Shown: positions 43,554 to 55,483, numbered from the stretch's first letter. The stretch is 64,000 bases of DNA from Shinisaurus crocodilurus (GCA_021292165.1 CM037879.1:263383921-263447920); one strand, 5' to 3'. Notes: generated by a model not told the origin, from the sequence alone. Made by a program: numbers and translations.

Positions 43554-45246
43554 AAAATAAGCCGCCCTGCAGAAACCACACCGGGTTTGCACAACACGAC
43601 AATCCACCATGGCTAAGTGGGTTATCATGTCATGTGAACCAGGTCAGCGTCAATGTTTGTTTCAGCTTCTGTGCGCTCTTCTCTACAGCCTGTTTTTAAA
43701 GAGCGGCTTTTTCCTGTAGACTAAACTGACATATTGAAGTTAAAACCACACAGCTCCCACAGTGGCATCTGAGTAATAATGGAGTCCTGACTTTCCTTGC
43801 ATGGGGGAAAAGGAAGTGGTGTGAAAAATATCAACTCCACATGCAGCTGGGACGGATTTCCAAACAGGCATGTTCAAGATTTGTTCCTCATGAGATCGTG
43901 CAACCTCCCGCCAGCCTTTGGATGTTCTTGATGTCTTTGCTATAATGCTATTTCTTCATTAGCAAGATTAGTTGTAGTGAATGGCTTTTATTAGCTTCCC
44001 ATGCCAAGACATTTCCCAATCCTCACACTAAGATCTCTTGACCATGCAACAGACTTGCCAAAATGTTGTGTCTGCCGTCTGGCCCTGATGGTTTGAGTTT
44101 GCTCCATTTTTCTTGTAACAAATATTTAGGGGGGGGGGGGAGTTCTGGCAAAGGTTTAGCCTGACATTTGGTAAGTCCTCCTCACAAGCTTCACCAGTGT
44201 GGTCTATGGCAACAGTTGAATTGCATGAATACCAGAACATAATTGATACTTGCTGGAAGCAGTGTTGGCCATTTATTAAGTCTCTTTTTGTCTCTGGCTC
44301 AACACATACTGTTCCATTCATTGTTGGACACAGAACAATCAGTAGTCAGGAATGTTGAAGGGATGTCAGGTTTATTTTTTGTAAATATACGAAAAAGTAA
44401 GGTGCTAGTCCTCATTGCTATAAAAAATGGTCAAAGGTAAAATATGTGCCACGTTTTACAGATAGAGTAGCTCCACCTAAAGCTTGCTAACAAACTCCTG
44501 TCCTCCCTTCTGACTCACCTACAAATCTTTGCAGCTCAAATTTTGTGAAGGTTGTTGCAGAGGCGGTAAAAGCTTTCAAGAGCTCTGCTTTCTTTCAATA
44601 ATTTTGAAATCTGTAAAAATATCTATCATAATCAGCTTATAGCTGGAGCCTGGAGTATTGCAGCATGCTTTGTGAATCTAGGAAGCTTGGCTTCTATAAA
44701 ATACTTTTTACCTTAGCTGGCACCAGCAATATCCTTGCCTTGGAAAAAATTAACATTCTTGTGCATAATTTTGCCTATTGTGCACATTTTTGCAAGCAAT
44801 TTTCCTAAGTTAATGCATTTAAATGTTATTTTCATGGTTATAGGCATGTTTGTGTGCTCTTCCCCTTAATATATGAATTTTTGTATCCATTTAAAAAATA
44901 AAATAAAATAGAGAACTCCATTGCAAAATGTGGAGAAATGTGGATTTTGAAGGATCACTGAGTTTTGGTTCGTGTGTCGGTTTGAAAGTGCAAAATTACA
45001 TAAACTTCTATTAAAATGCAAAGCGAACAAATTTTTCCCCCATCCCAAGGCTGGATGGATCATCTACTTCTGTGCTGAAATTTGGAACCAAGAGGTAGAT
45101 ATATACAAAAACTGTCACTGTGCATTTCCTTAGAAAAAGTGTCTAGGATAGGGCCATTTGTATGTTATTTGAACTCTTGCTGTCAATGCTGTTAATTTCC
45201 AGGCATGGAAGACACACACACAATTAACTGCATACTTATTATATAG
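43554..45246 (+). other. PAH: PAH intron 1, right part
   Basis: No exon or clear element except AT-rich decayed repeat at 44730-44860, resembling 36646-37076. The acceptor before exon 2 is TTATTATATAG. Confidence 0.55.
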
Positions 45247-45354
45247 GAATCCCGATACATTGAAGAAAGCACTGTCCAGAATGATGCAATCTCCTTGATC
45301 TTTTCTCTCAAAGAAGAAGTTGGAGCATTGGCTAAGGTCCTACGCATATTTGAG
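45247..45354 (+). CDS. PAH: Phenylalanine 4-hydroxylase, exon 2
   Basis: PAH is the liver (and kidney) enzyme that hydroxylates phenylalanine to tyrosine using tetrahydrobiopterin, O2 and non-haem iron. This exon encodes the start of the N-terminal regulatory ACT domain. Its 108 nt (36 codons, phase 0 to 0) have exactly the length of human exon 2. The translation includes ESRYIEE and, near-identical to mammals, [20 protein letters not shown] followed by IFE. Flanking splice signals are AG before 45247 and GTATCT after 45354. The GAL motif of the ACT domain, which takes part in phenylalanine-dependent activation, is intact. Confidence 0.97.
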
Positions 45355-45624
45355 GTATCTGTTTTACTCAGTTTACGTAGAATCCCATGGACCTTTCAGA
45401 ATCGAAGTCCAGCTGTTAAAAGGGTAATCCCTGGTGGTGCATGATGTTTTGCTGTTAATTTGATACCACTACGATGCACATCCTTCCCCCCCCCCCGCCA
45501 CACACACAAACATGCACACTCATTAAGCACACATTCAAAGTGTCTGGAAAAGGATCTTGTGTTCTGACATTGCAGCATTCTACCTGTCCCCACTCCTGCC
45601 CCATATCATTGGCTGCCAGTGGTG

Positions 45625-45664
<40 letters not shown>

Positions 45665-46394
45665 AATGTGGAATGTCATGACCTGTATTAGAGATGGCAG
45701 ATGCTGGGACTAGATATGTTGTTTTCAGTATCAGCCATGCATGTACTGCCGTATCTGGCTTGGAGCATGGTTCTAACCACATTTCTTTGGGACGAAAGGA
45801 ACTGTTTCACTCTGAGACATCATTCCATGTATACTAGATAATGTACAAAACTCCACTAAGCATCATTGATACTGTGTGTGCGTGTGCGCGTGCGTGTATG
45901 TTTTTAAGAGCTGTGAAGATGGCAATAGAATTAATCATGCTCTTGCTTGTCTTGCTGGAGACAAAGTGTCTCATTTTGAAATCCCAGGCTCTGTGGTTTT
46001 CTCTGTTTCCCTTAAGAACATCAAAGCTGTTCTTAAAAGCAACACATTGGGGAGGAAAAGTTATAAACAAAACAAAATGTGTAATAAACTGTGCCCCACA
46101 TATTTTGTATTTGGGGAAAAAACATTAAATTAGCTAGTAAATGAAAGGGGGGGGGCAGAAAAACACTGTATGTCCCAAGACATCTTCTGTTTGTTAAACC
46201 CAGGGGAAAATTAATGATTAGCCAGAGAAGAATGAGAATTGTAAAGTCCTTTTCCAGCAAAACAAGTGTGCATGTGCATGGAAAAAACTCCAGCACTGGA
46301 TTTTCAATTGATGCATCAAACTCCAAACTAATTCTGTGCATTAAGCATCACAACAGGGTGTATTTGTGTACAGGAGTTAAAGCTGCCTTGTGAC
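45355..46394 (+). other. PAH: PAH intron 2, left part
   Basis: Contains a (GT)n microsatellite at 45629-45661 and a short GT/GC tract near 45876. An 85-codon open frame at 45876-46133 has no recognised domain and I do not call it a gene. Confidence 0.55.
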
Positions 46395-46520
46395 TTAAGG
46401 CACAATCCTATGGAAGTTTAGACAGAAAAAAGGCCTACAATTCTCAGCATATCTGGCTGGGGCATGCTGGGAGTTGTAGGCCTTTTTTCTGTCTAAACTT
46501 CCATAGGATTGCGCCCTTAA
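46395..46520. mobile_element. Fold-back element with TTAA ends
   Basis: Runs from TTAAGGCACAATCCTATGG to CCATAGGATTGCGCCCTTAA. Arms of about 55 bp include AAGTTTAGACAGAAAAAAGG and the core GCCTACAATTCTCAGCAT. The core is shared with the hAT fold-backs, but the outer arms are unrelated to theirs. Confidence 0.85.
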
Positions 46521-46681
46521 CTGTGCAAAATGCCTCCATGGGTGCTCTCAGATGTCATTTAGGTGGTCATCGACCATGAAGATTCGCTGTCTCTATTTTA
46601 TCATCTTTGTGGAACTCACTTGACATTTCAGTATGGGGTGGGGATGGGGTTCTCCTCCTGATTCCTTCCTTCTTCCTTCCT

Positions 46682-46788
46682 TCCTTTATTTATTTATTTA
46701 TTTATACGCCACCTTTTTTCCTGCAAGGAACCCAAGGCGGCTTACATAATCCTCATCCTCCTCTCTATTTTATCCTCACAACAACCCT
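46682..46788 (-). mobile_element. tRNA-derived SINE (second family), 3' part
   Basis: Antisense 3' end: TTTATTTATTTA tail, then GCAAGGAACCCAAGGCGGCT and TTTATCCTCACAACAACCCT. The head is missing. Same family as 57791 and 61724. Confidence 0.85.
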
Positions 46789-47394
46789 TGATAGCCTTCC
46801 AGCCTTCCTTCCTTCCTTCTTCTTTCAAAGCTTTTACCATATTACCTATTGTAGGTCCTCTGCGTTGCAGCAAGACCACCATGCTGCTGCTACCCCTTAT
46901 GAAAGATGTAGAAATTGTAACCACTCTTCACCTATGCATTGATTTCCCTCTGCAGAGTTCTAGGCATGCCATGCTGGGCACAGCTCTGTTCTCACTGTGG
47001 AGGCCTGGAAAGCCACAGGCTTGCTTAGGGTCATCAAATCGCTGAATTGAAGGGGTCCTTGGAAGCAATGAATCCAGTCCAGTGGTGGGCAGACTTCAGG
47101 CTTGTGGGATCTCCTTAGTTGTTGTTGTTGTTGTTTACTAGAACCGAGAGATCCATCAAGCGGAGCCTTGTGCAAAAGACATATGCTTATAACGTAAGAA
47201 TTCCGAGCCCAAGAACTTGTTTTGAGCACCAGAACAGGATGGAGTTCACAGTGCTTCCACACACAAATCCAGTTCTGATTTCCCCAAGCTTTCTTCATTT
47301 CAGCAGCATAATTTAGGCAGGGGAATCATTTTAATGCTTCATTTGTTAAAATGATTGGGAGTCAGAAAGCCTGACCAATCTACTGTGAATCACA
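46789..47394 (+). other. PAH: PAH intron 2, no gene recognised
   Basis: CTTC-type simple sequence at 46795-46825. Nothing else identified. Confidence 0.5.
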
Positions 47395-47628
47395 CAGAGA
47401 TTTACCAATAGATCTAGATCTACCTTCTACTTACCCTGGTTCTAGTCCAATTTCATGCTCAAAATCCAGAGCTGGGATATCTCCAGCAGATGGTTGTCCA
47501 GTCTCTTCTTGAAGACCTCTAGTGGTCCATCTCCCCCCGGCTTCCATGTAATTGCTTCCATTGTCTAACTGTTCTTACCATCAAGATGTTTATTTTAATG
47601 TTCAACCAAAATCTACCTTCCTGTAACT

Positions 47629-48366
47629 CAGGGTGGGCAACACGTGGCCTGTGACCCTCCTGGCCTTTTTAGTGGCCCCCACTTGCTCCACCACTGGAAT
47701 TTGGTAGCACAGAGGCAGATGAGGGGGAGCCCCTTTTCAAAGGAAAGTCAGTGGTTGGTTGCTGAATTTTAGTGGCACAGCAGTGGCAGTGAAAGGGGGC
47801 TATTTTAAAGCAAAATAGCCCCCTTTTGCTGTCCACCACTGCTGGTATGGAAACAAAGATGATCAGAGGACTGGAGGAAACAAAGCCCTATGAGGAGAGG
47901 CTGAAGGAGACTGTTTAGCCTTCAGAAGAGAAGGACTGAGGGGAGATATGATAGTATTCTTCCTTCAAGTACTTGAAAGATTGTCACACAGAGGAGGGCC
48001 AGGATCTCTTCTCAGCCGTCCCAGATTGCAGGACATGGAATAATGGGCTAAAGTTACAGGAAGCCAGATTCGACTAAACATCAGGAAAAACTTCCTGACT
48101 GTTAGAGCAATATGCCAATGGAACCAACTACCTAGGGAGGTAGTGGGTTCTCCAACACTGGAGGCATTCAAGATGCAGCTGGACAGCCATCTGTCAGGGA
48201 TGCTTTAACTTGGATTCCTGCATTGAGCAGGGGGTTGGACTTGATGACCTTATAGGCCCCTTCCAACTCTACTATTCTATTATTCTATGGCAGTGGGGGA
48301 AAGGATGCGGCCCCTGCTGGGGCCCAGGGGGAAAGCATCCCGAGTCCTGGACGTTGCCCAACCCTG
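47629..48366. mobile_element. hAT-like element carrying an inserted CR1
   Basis: Ends CAGGGTGGGCAACACGTGGC and GACGTTGCCCAACCCTG. Flanks CTGTAACT (47621-47628) and TTGTAACT (48367-48374) agree in 7 of 8. The interior holds a sense CR1 fragment at about 47838-48290. Confidence 0.88.
47838..48290 (+). mobile_element. CR1 LINE 3' fragment nested in hAT element
   Basis: Sense-strand CR1 end: GAGGAAACAAAGCCCTATGA, GAGGGGAGATATGATAG, AACATCAGGAAAAACTTCCT, then the hallmark ATTCTATT-ATTCTATG terminal repeat at 48273-48290. Confidence 0.92.
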
Positions 48367-48555
48367 TTGTAACTGGGGTAGCAGAGAATGAGTCTTTGAC
48401 CTCTTCTGTGTGACAACTGTTCCAGGATTTGAAGAGAGGTATCATGTCCCCACTCATGGTCTTCTTTTCTCCACTCTAAACATTCTCAGTTCCTTCAAAC
48501 CTTTTCCTCACAGGACTGGTTCCCACTTCTCCCTACCTGTCACACTTAATGGCCA

Positions 48556-48655
48556 CTTAGAGCACAATCCTATACTTGTCTACTCAGAAGTAAGTGCCAT
48601 TGAGTTCAATAAGGCTTACTTCCAGGTAAATGGGTTTAGGATTGCAGCCTTAATT
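48556..48655. repeat. Short palindromic repeat
   Basis: GCACAATCCTATACTTGTCT ... TTAGGATTGCAGCC, with central AGTAAGTGCCATTGAGTTCA. Same family as the ASCL1-downstream cluster. Confidence 0.8.
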
Positions 48656-48762
48656 AGTTACAAATAAGGGGGAGGAGTCAACAGGACACAATGGCGTTAT
48701 CAGCAAGGCAACAGAACTTGACCAGCATAGAGGGCAATGGCTCAGTGGCACAGCCTGGGATT

Positions 48763-49161
48763 TGTTGGAAATTGTAGTATGGCCTGCTTAAATCAAGGAG
48801 GTATGTAAGCACTAGTTACAGTGGGAGGAAAGGGTTAATTGAACAATCCCCAGGGTGCCTGTTTTGTAACCCCTCCTCCCTACTGCCTGCCTCTCTGTGG
48901 CCAGCTCTCTCTCTCTCTCTCTTCCTCTCCAACATGATGGACACACCCATATGAATGAATGGACTGTAAGTAAAACTAATAAATGCCTTTATTAGTTTTA
49001 CACCTTGTGTGGACAGTCCATTTCCTTTTAAGAGCCTTTTAGCAAGGGTTTAGCAACCCACGTGGTGATAACCAGGTTCAATAACCAGGCTGTGTATAAG
49101 GGGGAAAACTCTGCTTCGGCCTAACCAGTATAGGACCGACTCCTTCCCATATCCTCCAACA
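48763..49161 (+). mobile_element. Solo LTR (family A)
   Basis: 399 bp from TGTTGGAAATTG to CATATCCTCCAACA. GGATT is duplicated at 48758-48762 and 49162-49166. Same family as 24702-25935. It has no coding region. Confidence 0.93.
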
Positions 49162-49166
49162 GGATT

Positions 49167-49737
49167 TGCATTCAAAAGCTCACCGGTTCAATAGTCTCAG
49201 GTTCAAAGATCTCAAATCTTGGCCTAATTTCAAAAGTATAATTTGTGGCAAGAGCAAGCTGTCCCTTCGCTGTTGGGCCGGCAGAAAAGAAGAGGGAGGT
49301 GGCTGGCCTCACCTACTGCTGGCTCTGCCTGCCACTGGCTTTGGCCCCACCCACATGGCATGAGGGCTCCAATAGATTACCCCGGGAGGAATGCAACCCT
49401 CAACGCTAAAAAGAGCCCCCCCTCTTTTTTTTTTATAGGGATTTGAATTAAGTCCGAGAACTTTTAACAAAGATTCCTCTGCTCCCATTAAGAAAACTTC
49501 AAAGCAGTCGTTATCTCTTTCAGTAATCTGGATATGCTGAGCCTAAGCAATGTTTGCTTTAGTCAGTGAGAACATTCTAGAAGGTGTTAACGTCTGGACA
49601 TTTCCAGAAGGGACTGGTGTTTGTATATTGATGCAATGGGCATAATCATTTGCTGCTGGATACCTGTTTGGACCCGCTAAAAATTAACCTTCCACTACTC
49701 TGATGTAGGAAATGCAGATATAGATATAGATATAGAC

Positions 49738-49773
<36 letters not shown>

Positions 49774-50460
49774 TCACATTTTAAACAATGATGTGGCATT
49801 TTAATCAGGAATATATATTTGGATGGGGTATATAGTGCCAAGGGTTCAACTACAGTGCGGTCCGACCCAATTTTCAAAGGACACTTAAATTCAACATGAG
49901 GTAAAATGCCTTTTATTTTTTTTACATAGCGAAACTTTCTTCTCAACGTGCCCCAACGTTATGAAAGCAGTCGTGACAGTTCAATAAGAAAACGATTGAA
50001 CTGTTGTGTCTCTCAGAACATAGCTGTGGCCACAGAGAAGAATGCCCCATTTCTTCTCGTCTGCCTCCACCATTGTTGGGACACAGACAAAGGCCTATAG
50101 AGCAGGTGTGGGGGACAAATCCAGTTCTTCTGGGGTCCCAGTCTGGTCCTTCATGGCATAGTATGCCCCTTTCCCCTGGCCCCTTCCCTTTCCCCACCCT
50201 TTCCACCAATCTTTGGGTGCTTTCTCCCTCAGCCTTTGAGCAGTTTTCTCCTCATCCGAAAAGGGTTACCGTAAATGCTTCTCCTGAGGGTGAGTTCCTG
50301 GCAGGAAGAGCTTTCAGCTCAAGTATGCCAGCATTTTTGGTATTTGTGTGACCACTAATTTATATGTAGTACTTGTGCTAAGGCGGTCAGTTATGCATTG
50401 CCAACAAAGAGAGGAAATTCACCACAGCAAGAGAGAGAGAGAGAGAGAGAGGAGAAGGTG
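49167..50460 (+). other. PAH: PAH intron 2, no gene; compound microsatellite
   Basis: TATAGA/GA/GACA compound microsatellite at 49711-49773 and a GA tract at 50430-50451. A fragment of the family seen at 58167-58478 may lie near 50100-50350. No exon. Confidence 0.5.
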
Positions 50461-50640
50461 GCACAGATTTGCATAAAATGTGTGTATGCTCATTGTTATG
50501 TATAGATGCACATTTAGAAAGAATTACTATCATTTAAATAGAAATTCAGTGCATGTCGTAAGGGAGAAAACTCTGACCAAGTGACCTGTGTGCGTATCGT
50601 GCTCAGCCTGCTCGTCAGGTGCTGACAGTTCCCTGGGAAT
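50461..50640. repeat. Left part of old repeat R
   Basis: Matches 38205-38390 (AGATTTGCATAAAATG, TTTAAATAGAAAT, CAAGTGACCTGTGTGC). Its right part appears at 53957-54070, beyond the LINE, so the LINE interrupts or adjoins it. Confidence 0.6.
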
Positions 50641-50664
50641 GTAGACTCCGGCCTTCTCCATCAG

Positions 50665-53515
50665 CCAGAGAACCAAGGGCTGCTTTGTCTATATGTGCAG
50701 AGCATAATCTCACTATCACAAACACACTCTTTCGACAAAAGAATAAGTTTAAAACATCATGGCAGCACCCACGGTCAAAGCACTGGCATCTTCTGGATTA
50801 TGTAATTGTCCGTGTTAGAGATCAGATCGCCGCGATGTACTTCTTACTAGGGCCATGGTGAGTGCCGACGACTGCTGGACAGACCACCGACTAATCCGGT
50901 CCACTATGGTTATCAACATTGCTCCCCAACGTAGGCTTCAAGGAAGGAAACCGAGGCGTAAAATGAACATTCACGCCCTTCAAGATCCTATTAAGCAAAC
51001 TCGTCTTCAATCACTTCTTAAGGAACATCTACCTACGGAACCTCCTGACAACATTGAGGACCATTGGTCTAAGCTGAAAACCTCCATTACTGCAGCTTGT
51101 GAACAAACTATTGGATACGAAACTAAGAAACATCAGGATTGGTTTGATGAAAATGATAATGAGATTAAATATATAATTGACCAAAAAAGGAAAGCCTTCC
51201 AAATATGGCAAAATGACATTAACTGCGCTGCCAAGAAAAAAACCTACGCTAGCGCAAAGGCTGAGGTCCAAAGAAGAACAAGAGAACTTAAGAATGCTTG
51301 GTGGAAAAAGAAAGCTGAGGAAATTCAACAACTTGCAGAATCTCATGATGCACGGGGCTTTTTTAAGGCCACAAGGGCCATTTATGGACCAAAAACCTAT
51401 GGTACAAACCCTTTACAATCAAAAGATGGCACCAAACTCTTAAAAGACAAAGAGTCTATTGCACTGCGTTGGAAAGAGCATTATTATGACCTTTTAAATC
51501 GTAAATCTAAGGTGGATAATGAGATTTTTTCGTAAATCCCGCAAAAACAAATTAGAGAGGAACTTGCAATACTCCCCACTCTGGATGAAGTAAAAAAAGC
51601 CATTAATCAAATGAAGAATAACAAAGCTAGTGGACCAGATGGGATTCCTGCTGAAATCTTTAAAGAAGGGCCCCCCGAACTTGTACAACATCTTCATAAA
51701 CTCATCGAAAAAATCTGGATAAGAGAAGAGATCCCAGAAGACTTCAGGGATGCCATAATTATCACCCTCTTTAAGAAAGGTGATAGAACAGACTGTGGAA
51801 ACTATCGGGGCATTTCTCTCTTAGCTACCGCAGGTAAAATATTTGCCAGGATTCTCACAAACCGTCTTCTATCTATTTCAGAAGAGATCCTCCCTGAAAC
51901 TCAATATGGTTTCCGCCCCTCTAGAGGGACAGTAGACATGATTTTTACTGCACGTCAGCTCCAAGAAAAATGCCAGGAGCAAAACCAACCCCTTTATATG
52001 GCATTTATTGATCTTGCTAAGGCCTTTGATACTGTAGACTGAACAGCTCTCTGGACTATCCTTATGAAAACTGGATGCCCCAATAAATTTGTGAATATCT
52101 TGCGACTTCTCCATGACAACATGACGGCAACGGTCTTGGACAACAACAGCTCTCATGGTGCTCCATTTAAAGTGGGATCAGGTGTTAAACAGGGATGTGT
52201 TATCGCCCCAACATTATTTGCTATTTTCATCACCATGGTTTTACATCTTGTCGAGGGGAAACTTCCCACTGGTGTGGGAATTATATATCGAACAGATGGA
52301 AAGCTTTTTAATCTCAGCAGGCTGAAAGCAAAAAGTAAGGTAATTACAACCTCCGTTGTGGAACTTCAGTATGCTGATGATAATGTGGTCTCCGCACATT
52401 CAGAGGATGATCTCCAAACTATCCTAAATGCTTTTGCAGAAGCATACGGAAAACTTGGTCTCTCACTTAACATCAAAAAAACCAAAGTGCTTCATTTCAA
52501 CAACTTGCAGAATCTCATGATGCACGGGGCTTTTTTAAGGCCACAAGGGCCACAAGGGCCATTAAGGGCAAGTGCAAGCTAACCCTTTGGTGATGCGATC
52601 TATCCAGCTTGGCGGGACAATACTGGAAAATGTCGATCATTTTCTCTATCTTGGCAGCTATCTTTCTGTTACAGCTAACATTGACAGTGAAATCCAGCAT
52701 CGTCTGAGCTCCGCAAGTGCTGCGTTTTCTCGAATGAAACATAAGAGTGTTCGAGGATCAGGATATTTGTAAGAAGACCAAAACACTGGTTTATGAAGCC
52801 ATTGTATTACCAACTTTATTGTATGCCTGCGAAACATGGACTATCTATAAACGTCACCTCCAACTCCTTGAAAGATTTCATCAATGTTGCCTCCGGAAAA
52901 TCCTGCGAATTACTTGGGAAGATAGGCGAACAAATGTCAGTGTACTGGAAGAAGCAAAGACTACTAGCATTGAAAAAATGATCCTTCAACGCCAACTTCA
53001 GTGGACCGGTCATGTTGTTCGAATGCCTGACTGCCGTCTCCCAAAGCAGTTACGTACTTTATTCCCAACTCAAGGATGGAAAGCGGAATATCGGTGGTCA
53101 ATATAAGAGGTTTAAATATGTTCTTAAGGCTAATCTAAAAAAATGCAATATAAACATCAAAAACTGGGAAGCTCTGGCCCATGAACAATCTAACTGGAGG
53201 TTGGCCTTTCACAAAGGTTCTATGGACTTTGAAGAAGCCCGAGTGCAAGGTGAAAGGGAGAAACGTGCTAAGCGAAAAGCACGTCAAATGAATCCTTTAC
53301 AAGACCATCTTCCATCTGGTAACCTGTGTCCTCACTGTGGGAAGCTGTGTGGATCTAGAATTGGCCTCCACAGTCACTTACGGACCCATCGCTAGAGTCT
53401 ACACAATTTTCTTTAGAATTTTCCTCCTTTTAAAATCTCCTTTTTGTAAATTTTCTTTTTTTATCCTGGAAGACAATCTTACTCGGTCACGAGTGATCGC
53501 CTGACTGACTGACTG
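50665..53515 (+). mobile_element. Non-LTR retrotransposon with C-terminal C2H2 finger
   Basis: Broken LINE, 5'-truncated in the endonuclease (SKHWHLLDYVIVRVRDQ, CWTDHRLIRS). A linker follows (50855-51535), then reverse transcriptase at 51611-52582 (ASGPDGIPAEIFKEG, YRGISLL, GFRPSRGT, AFDTVD, YADDNVV), a post-RT region (LLYACETWTIYKRH, GHVVRM), and a classical C-x2-C-x12-H-x3-H finger at the end (CPHCGKLCGSRIGLHSHLRT, 53329-53391). The 3' end is a (TGAC)n-like tail near 53504-53515. Stops after 51535 and at 52040, frameshifts and an internal duplication make it inactive. The clade is not certain: the layout resembles RTE- or Vingi-like LINEs. Confidence 0.92.
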
Positions 53516-54605
53516 GGAGGGAGGCTGTGCCCCACCCAAGTCTCCCAGGATTAACATCACGGCAAGGAGGAGACCAGCCTGACTCCGTACATTGGCCAAA
53601 GAAGGAACAGCTGCAGGGAGCTTGTTGTTTTGCCCTTCCCTGCCAGAAAAAAAAAAAAATCTATAGGAACCTTGTAACTAAGAGCTGATGATGCCTGAGT
53701 TTTGCTTCTCCCCCCTCCCAATCCCTTTTCCTTTTGTGTCATGTCTTTTAGATTGCAAGCCTGAGGGCAGGGACTGCCTCATTGTCTGTAAGCCACTCTG
53801 GAAGCCTGTTTTTGGCCGAAGAGCAGGGTAAAAACGATGCGAGTAAATAAATAACGGTTGATTGGCAACTTCAAGGCCCTTGCTGCCATTTATTTATTTA
53901 TTTATTTATTTGATTTCTACCCCTCCTTTCTACCAGAAATGGCACTCAAGGCAGCTCTTCTGATGGTTCTTTATATTTAAACTGGACTTAGACTGGGCAG
54001 CCCTTCAAACAGAGGACATCTTTAAATAGAGGACCTGTCCTATGTAAAGTAGGGCACATGGCCACCCTAATCGCCCCAGCCCAAGGTGTCTCGCTGCCTA
54101 ATGATGCCCACGCACCACCTCACGCCCCTTCCTGGTTGCAGGGCTCTCTCGTGAGAACTTGCCTGAGCTCTCGCGAGAGTTTGGGTGGGCCTTGCCTTGC
54201 GCGACATCGGGCAGGTCTCGTGAGAGTTCGGCTGAGCTCTCACACACAACACAAGTCCCGTGACTGCAGTGAAGGGAAGAGGGGTGTGCATGATGGGAGG
54301 GCTGGTGGCTGCCCCAGGGAGCCCTGTCAGCCAGCAGACAGGTGGATGAGGCAGTGGGGTGGGGGGTACTCAATCCGCCTCTCTCCGCTCCAGTCTGCCA
54401 CCTGAACAAAGGGTTCACCTTGCTTAATGATAGGGCCGGCCGTACACCCCAACATGTACAAATTTAGCCTACGATTTATTGTGTTGTTTCGTGTTTGTTT
54501 TCCGTGCTTGTCCTCTAACAGCAACTCTTTGAGGCAAGTCTCTGTTGTTCTCATTTTATGGTTCACATTTTTTACTGGTCTGTTGAACTGAGCATGCATT
54601 TACGT
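53516..54605 (+). other. PAH: PAH intron 2: LINE tail and right part of repeat R
   Basis: 53750-53855 resembles an L2/CR1 3' tail (TTGCAAGCCTGAGGGCAGGG). TATTTATT repeat at 53890-53912. Right part of repeat R at 53957-54070. The remainder is unassigned. No exon. Confidence 0.55.
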
Positions 54606-55483
54606 CAGGGTCGGTGCAAGGCAGTTTGGTGCCCTAGGCAAGATCAGATATTTAGCGCCCCTCCCCTTCCCACTTGAGCCCTCCCTCCCTCCAGCCCGCA
54701 GATCCAAATGCAAGAACACTCTTTACAAACCCCCACCCCTCCTTTCCCCATTTATTTTCTTTTTGGGTCCATAAGACGTGGGGCGCAGGGCAGTCTACGG
54801 CGGTGAAGCTGTTCCGAAGTGGCGCTTTCTTTCTAAGCCTCAGCGGAGAGCCCGAGTAAGAAGGGCTACGTCCGTCCCGCCTGCCTCCCCCTCCCCACAC
54901 TGCAGAACTTGGCTTGGGGGGGAGAAGAGGGACAGGCTCCGGTAGGCGAGGGAGCTGGTTTATTGGTGAAGCCGCTCCTGGTAGCGCGGAGGAGACCCAC
55001 CTCCAGGGACGGAGGGAGGGAGTGAAAGAGAGAAGTGAGAGGGGGAGATGGCATAGGCACAGGCAGCGGAGGCGCAATTCCCTCGGCGGCGGTGCTGGCA
55101 TTTGGCAGTGCGTGAGCCACTGCGTGGGGGAAACAGCGTCGGCATCGGAGGCGATTCCCTCTGCGCAGCCGCCTGGCGTTTGGCGGTGCACGTGCCCAGG
55201 GAGCCGGAGAGAGGAGCCACTGCGATGCGTGGGGGAGGCGGCGGCGGATCCGGCCCGGTTGCCGGTGGGCTGGCCGCAAGTAGCACAAGTAGCGACAGGG
55301 GTGGGGCGGAGGAGGTGGTGACTGTGCCGCCAATAGGCTGTCCCGGACTCCCGCCAAACAGCTGGGTAAAGATCAGCTGTTTGGCGCAGAAAATTAAAGG
55401 GGTGCTGCGGAGCGTTCCTGCGCCCCCTTTAGCCGTGCGCTCTAGGCAGCCGCCTAGTTTGCCTAGTGATAGCGCCGGCCCTG
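54606..55483. mobile_element. hAT-like element, CGGTGC family, long copy 3
   Basis: 878 bp with ends CAGGGTCGGTGC and GATAGCGCCGGCCCTG. ATTTACGT is duplicated exactly at 54598-54605 and 55484-55491. The outer ~85 bp and ~70 bp match the short copies. The interior of about 700 bp is GC-rich. Open frames inside have no recognised domain. Confidence 0.94.

Larger units (their letters stand above)
47395..48540 (-). mobile_element. CR1 LINE 3' region split by a hAT element
   Basis: The parts 47395-47628 and 48367-48540 read continuously on the minus strand as CR1 3' coding and UTR sequence (CCATTGTCTAACTGTTCTTA, then TCTTCTGTGTGACAACTGTT on the plus strand). They are separated by the element 47629-48366. 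Confidence 0.8.

Noticed and set aside
42710..43597. 295-codon minus-strand open frame as a protein-coding gene
   Set aside because: It is an L2 C-terminal domain running out of frame into a fragment of another LINE, with CCCCAT target duplications at the junction.
45876..46133. 85-codon open frame in PAH intron 2 (DKVSHFEIPGSVVFSV...)
   Set aside because: No domain recognised, starts in a GT-type simple repeat, and lies within an intron. Insufficient evidence for a gene.
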